DNA of 10,478 nt from Cryomorphaceae bacterium (GTDB lineage: Bacteria; Bacteroidota; Bacteroidia; Flavobacteriales; Schleiferiaceae), in the NCBI GenBank assembly GCA_949547975.1, contig CATITW010000190.1, forward strand, positions 1 to 10,478. The letters run 5' to 3'. Positions within the stretch are counted from its first letter, which is position 1. Every line of letters begins with the position of its first letter. Under the pieces are notes generated by a model, which worked only from the letters and a program-made list of their open reading frames with translations, had not been told where the DNA came from and did no database searches. Positions 7,569-10,478 of the stretch are shown here, piece after piece. The position numbers were made by a program, and so were the translations under genes.

Positions 7569-8360
7569 ATGAGGCATAATGGACAAGTACGCGCTAAAAA
7601 ACACTTGGGGCAGCACTTTTTAACGGATGAAAGTATTGCAGAACGCATCGCAAATGTGGTCCCTTTTGAAGGTGTAGCGAAAGTTTTAGAGATCGGTCCG
7701 GGGATGGGCGTGATGACGAAATATTTGATGGCAATGCCCGAGGTTGAAACTTGGGTGGTGGAGATTGACGATGAAAGTGTTAGTTATCTAAAAGCCAATT
7801 ATAATAAGCTCAGTGCGCGCATCATTGAAGAGGATTTTCTTCGCTGGAACCCTTCCGCCGTGTTTGGTGATGAGCCGTTCGCGTTGGTCGGAAATTTCCC
7901 GTACAACATTTCCTCACAGATCGTTTTTAAAGTCCTTGAATCGCGCGATCAAATCCCGCTTTTTGGAGGGATGTTCCAGAAAGAGGTCGCTCAGCGTTTG
8001 TGCGCGGGTCCGGGCAGTAAGGTGTATGGGATTTTGTCCGTGTTGTGTCAGGCCTATTATGAGCTGACGTATGATTTTACTGTGCCGCCGACTGTGTTTA
8101 ACCCGCCGCCAAAGGTGGAGAGTGGTGTGATGCATATGGTACGCCGCACCGAGGAGCCCGGGATTTCGTACAAGTTGTTGAAGCGCGGCGTGAAGGCTGC
8201 TTTCGGGCAACGAAGAAAGACCCTGCGCAATGCGTTGAAAGTCCTTAACTTGCCAGAAGGTTTCGAACATCCGTTGCTGAGTCAACGTGCGGAACAGTTG
8301 AGTTATCAGGAGTTTGTAGAACTGCTAAACGCCATTGAAGATGGGAGAGTTGAGCATTAG
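7569..8360 (+). CDS. rsmA: 16S rRNA adenine-1518/1519 dimethyltransferase RsmA (KsgA)
   Basis: The enzyme uses S-adenosylmethionine to dimethylate two adjacent adenines in the 3' hairpin of 16S rRNA, a late step of 30S assembly. The 263-residue length is typical. Marks in order: [11 protein letters not shown] (10-20) at the N-terminus; SAM-binding motif [11 protein letters not shown] (41-50); acidic motif II VVEIDDE (63-69); EEDF (87-90); catalytic NFPYNISS (109-116), the NxPY motif with Phe as second residue; [10 protein letters not shown] (135-144); YGILSVL (153-159); [11 protein letters not shown] (177-187); [12 protein letters not shown] (212-223) in the C-terminal domain. The ATG start leaves the usual short lead before the KKxLGQHFL segment. 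It is transcribed away from fbp and is the first gene of the rsmA-mgtE-dehydrogenase operon; mgtE starts inside its last codons. Loss of this enzyme in other bacteria gives kasugamycin resistance. Confidence 0.98.
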   Translation: MRHNGQVRAKKHLGQHFLTDESIAERIANVVPFEGVAKVLEIGPGMGVMTKYLMAMPEVETWVVEIDDESVSYLKANYNKLSARIIEEDFLRWNPSAVFGDEPFALVGNFPYNISSQIVFKVLESRDQIPLFGGMFQKEVAQRLCAGPGSKVYGILSVLCQAYYELTYDFTVPPTVFNPPPKVESGVMHMVRRTEEPGISYKLLKRGVKAAFGQRRKTLRNALKVLNLPEGFEHPLLSQRAEQLSYQEFVELLNAIEDGRVEH

Positions 8361-9684
8361 AGCACGTATAGTTACTGCACTTTCGACGGTTTCGGAGGAA
8401 GAGTTTGCGGTGGTTTTGGAAGGCATACACCCTGCGGATATCGCCGAGGTGCTGGAGAGTTTTGAACAAGAGGAGCGCGAGCTGTTTTTTGAGAAGCTCG
8501 ATCCAGAATTGGCGGCAGATATTCTAGTGGAGTTTGATGAGGAGGAGCGCACGGAAATGGTGGCGACGTATTCCTCGGAGGAGATTGCACAGGAGCTTGT
8601 GGTGAATATGGACTCTGATGATGCGGCGGATATGCTTTCTGAGCTGTCGGATGAGCTGACCCAGGAGGTCCTTTCCCAAGTTGAAGATATCGAGCAGGCG
8701 AAGAAAATTGCCCAGCTGCTGACCCATGAAGAAGATACCGCTGGTGCGCTTATGGCCACTGAGCTGGTGCAGGTTCGTGAAGAATTGACCGCCCTGCGCT
8801 GTGTTGCGGCGATGCGTACCCAAGCTGAACATATCGATACCGTGCACGCCGTGTATGTGGTGAATCACAATGATATTTTGGTCGGTACTTTGTCGCTGAA
8901 AAAGCTACTGACGGCGAAGCGTACGGATCTTATTTCCGAACTCTACCGTCCGATCGAGCACACGGTGCTTTCGACTACGCCCGCTGAGGATGTAGCGAAT
9001 ATGATGCAGAAATATGATCTTTTTGCCTTGCCCGTGGTGAATGCCGCCGGTGAGCTTCTAGGTCGGATTACCTTGGATGATGTCGTGGATTTCATTCGTG
9101 AAGAGGCGGAGCGCGATTACCAGCTCGCTTCGGGTTTGACCGACGAGGTTGAAAGTGACGATAGCGTGTACCAAGTAACGCGTGCGCGCATTCCTTGGCT
9201 ACTGATCGGTTTATTTGGCGGTTTGATCGTCGCACTGATCATCGGTAAAAACGAAGAAGATATTAAGCTCGTTCCGGCATTGGCGTTCTTTATGCCGCTG
9301 ATCGCAGCGATGGCGGGAAACGTCGGGGTACAATCTTCAGCGATTGTGGTGCAAGCACTCGCGAGCGATCGCAAGGCGCAGCACGTCGGGAAGAAACTCG
9401 TCAAAGAATTGTCTGTAGGTCTGTTTAATGGACTCATCCTTTCTACGGTGATGTATGGTGCAGGTCTGCTCTTAGGTTACAACCAGCTGATCACGCTCAC
9501 CGTGTCCATTTCACTGCTTACCGTGATCGTTTTTGCCTCGCTTTTTGGCACGTTTATCCCGCTCATGTTGAACCGGTTTAAAGTCGATGCAGCGTTAGCA
9601 ACGGGACCGTTTATTACCACGGCGAATGATGTGATTGGTTTGATCATCTACTTTCAGATCGGCCGTGTTATCATAGGCTATTAA
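8341..9684 (+). CDS. mgtE: Magnesium transporter MgtE
   Basis: This is a Mg2+ channel of the inner membrane, gated by cytoplasmic Mg2+. The 447 residues have the full family layout: a very acidic helical N domain (about 18-133), two CBS domains (about 136-195 and 200-255), a connecting plug helix, and five membrane segments from about 284 to 443. PLIAAMAGNVGVQSSA (319-334) holds the conserved GNxGxQ pore motif. TGPFITTANDVIG (421-433) supplies Asp430, which by position matches the pore aspartate of characterised MgtE. A TTG start at 8335 is also in frame, but the ATG at 8341 is preferred. Either way the gene begins inside rsmA (20-nt overlap from the ATG), so translation is probably coupled to rsmA. 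A dehydrogenase gene follows after 12 nt. The abundant acidic residues in the N domain and between the CBS domains and the pore fit the Mg2+-sensing role known for the family. Confidence 0.96.
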   Translation: MGELSIRARIVTALSTVSEEEFAVVLEGIHPADIAEVLESFEQEERELFFEKLDPELAADILVEFDEEERTEMVATYSSEEIAQELVVNMDSDDAADMLSELSDELTQEVLSQVEDIEQAKKIAQLLTHEEDTAGALMATELVQVREELTALRCVAAMRTQAEHIDTVHAVYVVNHNDILVGTLSLKKLLTAKRTDLISELYRPIEHTVLSTTPAEDVANMMQKYDLFALPVVNAAGELLGRITLDDVVDFIREEAERDYQLASGLTDEVESDDSVYQVTRARIPWLLIGLFGGLIVALIIGKNEEDIKLVPALAFFMPLIAAMAGNVGVQSSAIVVQALASDRKAQHVGKKLVKELSVGLFNGLILSTVMYGAGLLLGYNQLITLTVSISLLTVIVFASLFGTFIPLMLNRFKVDAALATGPFITTANDVIGLIIYFQIGRVIIGY

Positions 9685-9696
9685 TCTTTACGCAGT

Positions 9697-10478
9697 ATGG
9701 CGATTACGGGTGTTAAGGCGTTACTCTTGGATGATACGCATCCGCTGTTGGAGGCCGATCTCGCTGCGGCAGGACTGGATCTTGTTCGTGATTTCACCGC
9801 GCCATTTGCCGAATTTCCACTAGACTATTTCGAAGCTGAGGTGCTCGTGATTCGTTCGCGCATGCCCGTGGATGCCTCTTTTTTACAGCGCTTTCCGAAA
9901 CTTCGCGTTATCGGGCGCTTAGGTGCGGGTTTAGAAAATATCGATCTGGAACAAGCCCATTTGCAAGGGGTCACTTGTTTGCGTGTTCCCGAAGGCAATG
10001 CACGCGCTGTGGCAGAACATGCGCTGGGTATGCTGCTCTCGTTGTTGAATCATTTGCCGCGGGTACAGCGTGAGATTTCACAAGGACAGTGGTTGCGCGC
10101 GCCGAACAAGGGTAGGGAGCTGCAGTCGTTAAAAGTCGGTATCATCGGTTATGGAGTGATGGGCGGCGAATTTGCACGTTTGCTTGACGCGATGGGGGTC
10201 CAAGTGCTGGCCCACGACAAATACAAAACGGAGTACGCCGAAGGAAATGTCCGGGAAGTCACCCTAGCGCAATTGCAAGCAGAGGCGGATGTGGTTAGTG
10301 TGCACCTGCCACTCACAGCGGAAACGCGGTATTATGCAGATGCGTCCTTTTTCCAAAGTTTTGCGCGCTCTATTCACTTTATCAATACAGCTCGAGGTCC
10401 GATCACTAAGACGGCAGATTTGCTCGATGCGTTAACGGATGGCAAGGTTTTGAGCGCTTCTTTGGACGTGCTCGAATA
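9697..10478 (+). CDS. D-2-hydroxyacid dehydrogenase, probably D-3-phosphoglycerate dehydrogenase (3' end outside window)
   Basis: The ATG lies 12 nt after the mgtE stop; 260 complete codons are visible before the window ends. The protein begins VKALLLDDTHP. It has the substrate-domain segment VIRSR (51-55), then GRLGAGLENID, VPEGNARAVAEHALGMLL in the hinge, and the NAD-binding Rossmann motif VGIIGYGVMGGEFA, with GxGxxG at 151-156. DVVSVHLPLT and NTARGP, with catalytic Arg233, follow. The normally next Glu and His of the catalytic triad lie at or beyond the window end. NTARGPITKT departs from the more common NTARGGVVD at this site. The family oxidises 3-phosphoglycerate in serine synthesis or reduces other 2-oxoacids. 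The RxGAGxENID and VPEGNARAVAEH segments favour the phosphoglycerate type, but the substrate is inferred. It is likely cotranscribed with rsmA and mgtE. Confidence 0.88.
   Translation, partial: MAITGVKALLLDDTHPLLEADLAAAGLDLVRDFTAPFAEFPLDYFEAEVLVIRSRMPVDASFLQRFPKLRVIGRLGAGLENIDLEQAHLQGVTCLRVPEGNARAVAEHALGMLLSLLNHLPRVQREISQGQWLRAPNKGRELQSLKVGIIGYGVMGGEFARLLDAMGVQVLAHDKYKTEYAEGNVREVTLAQLQAEADVVSVHLPLTAETRYYADASFFQSFARSIHFINTARGPITKTADLLDALTDGKVLSASLDVLE

Noticed and set aside
7482..7616. A 45-residue N-terminal extension of fructose-1,6-bisphosphatase (start at 7616)
   Set aside because: It would overlap the divergent rsmA start and its promoter, has no FBPase-like sequence, and the ATG at 7481 gives the normal family length and numbering.
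8335..8340. TTG start of mgtE at 8335
   Set aside because: An in-frame ATG follows two codons later at 8341 and fits the family equally well, so the rarer start codon is not needed.

Overview
The window looks like a chromosomal segment from a member of the Bacteroidota, most likely a marine-type Flavobacteriales relative. Three things point there. The first is a gene pair of the type IX secretion system (T9SS): a secreted protein with a gliding-motility-type C-terminal domain, followed by a PorP/SprF-family outer-membrane protein. The second is that convincing Shine-Dalgarno sequences are absent before the genes. The third is a sequence matching the Bacteroidota -7 promoter element (TAnnTTTG) directly before rsmA. 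The genus cannot be fixed from this sequence alone.

Layout. Positions 1-2390 (+) hold the T9SS pair: the 3' part of a large surface protein with Ig/PKD-like modules and a C-terminal sorting domain, then 2 nt later a PorP/SprF protein with an unusual C-terminal extension (coiled coil, Asn/Gln/Gly-rich linker, SPOR domain). A strong intrinsic terminator at 2417-2451 closes this unit and separates it from a converging operon. That operon runs on the minus strand in the order fbp (7481-6471), mfd (6468-3121), DinB-fold protein (3124-2492). Its genes are joined by a 2-nt gap and a 4-nt ATGA overlap. An 87-nt divergent intergenic region (7482-7568) separates fbp from a plus-strand operon: rsmA (7569-8360), mgtE (8341-9684, overlapping rsmA by 20 nt) and a 2-hydroxyacid/phosphoglycerate dehydrogenase gene (from 9697) cut by the window end.

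How the genes work together. The first pair probably is a T9SS cargo with its dedicated outer-membrane partner. The minus operon mixes gluconeogenesis (fructose-1,6-bisphosphatase), transcription-coupled repair (Mfd) and a putative metal-dependent DinB/YfiT-type enzyme. The plus operon joins ribosome maturation (RsmA/KsgA), Mg2+ import (MgtE) and probably serine biosynthesis. Most of the window is ordinary housekeeping DNA with very little non-coding space. I saw no mobile element, CRISPR array, tRNA or rRNA. The most unusual items are the PorP/SprF-SPOR architecture and the probably leaderless rsmA transcript.
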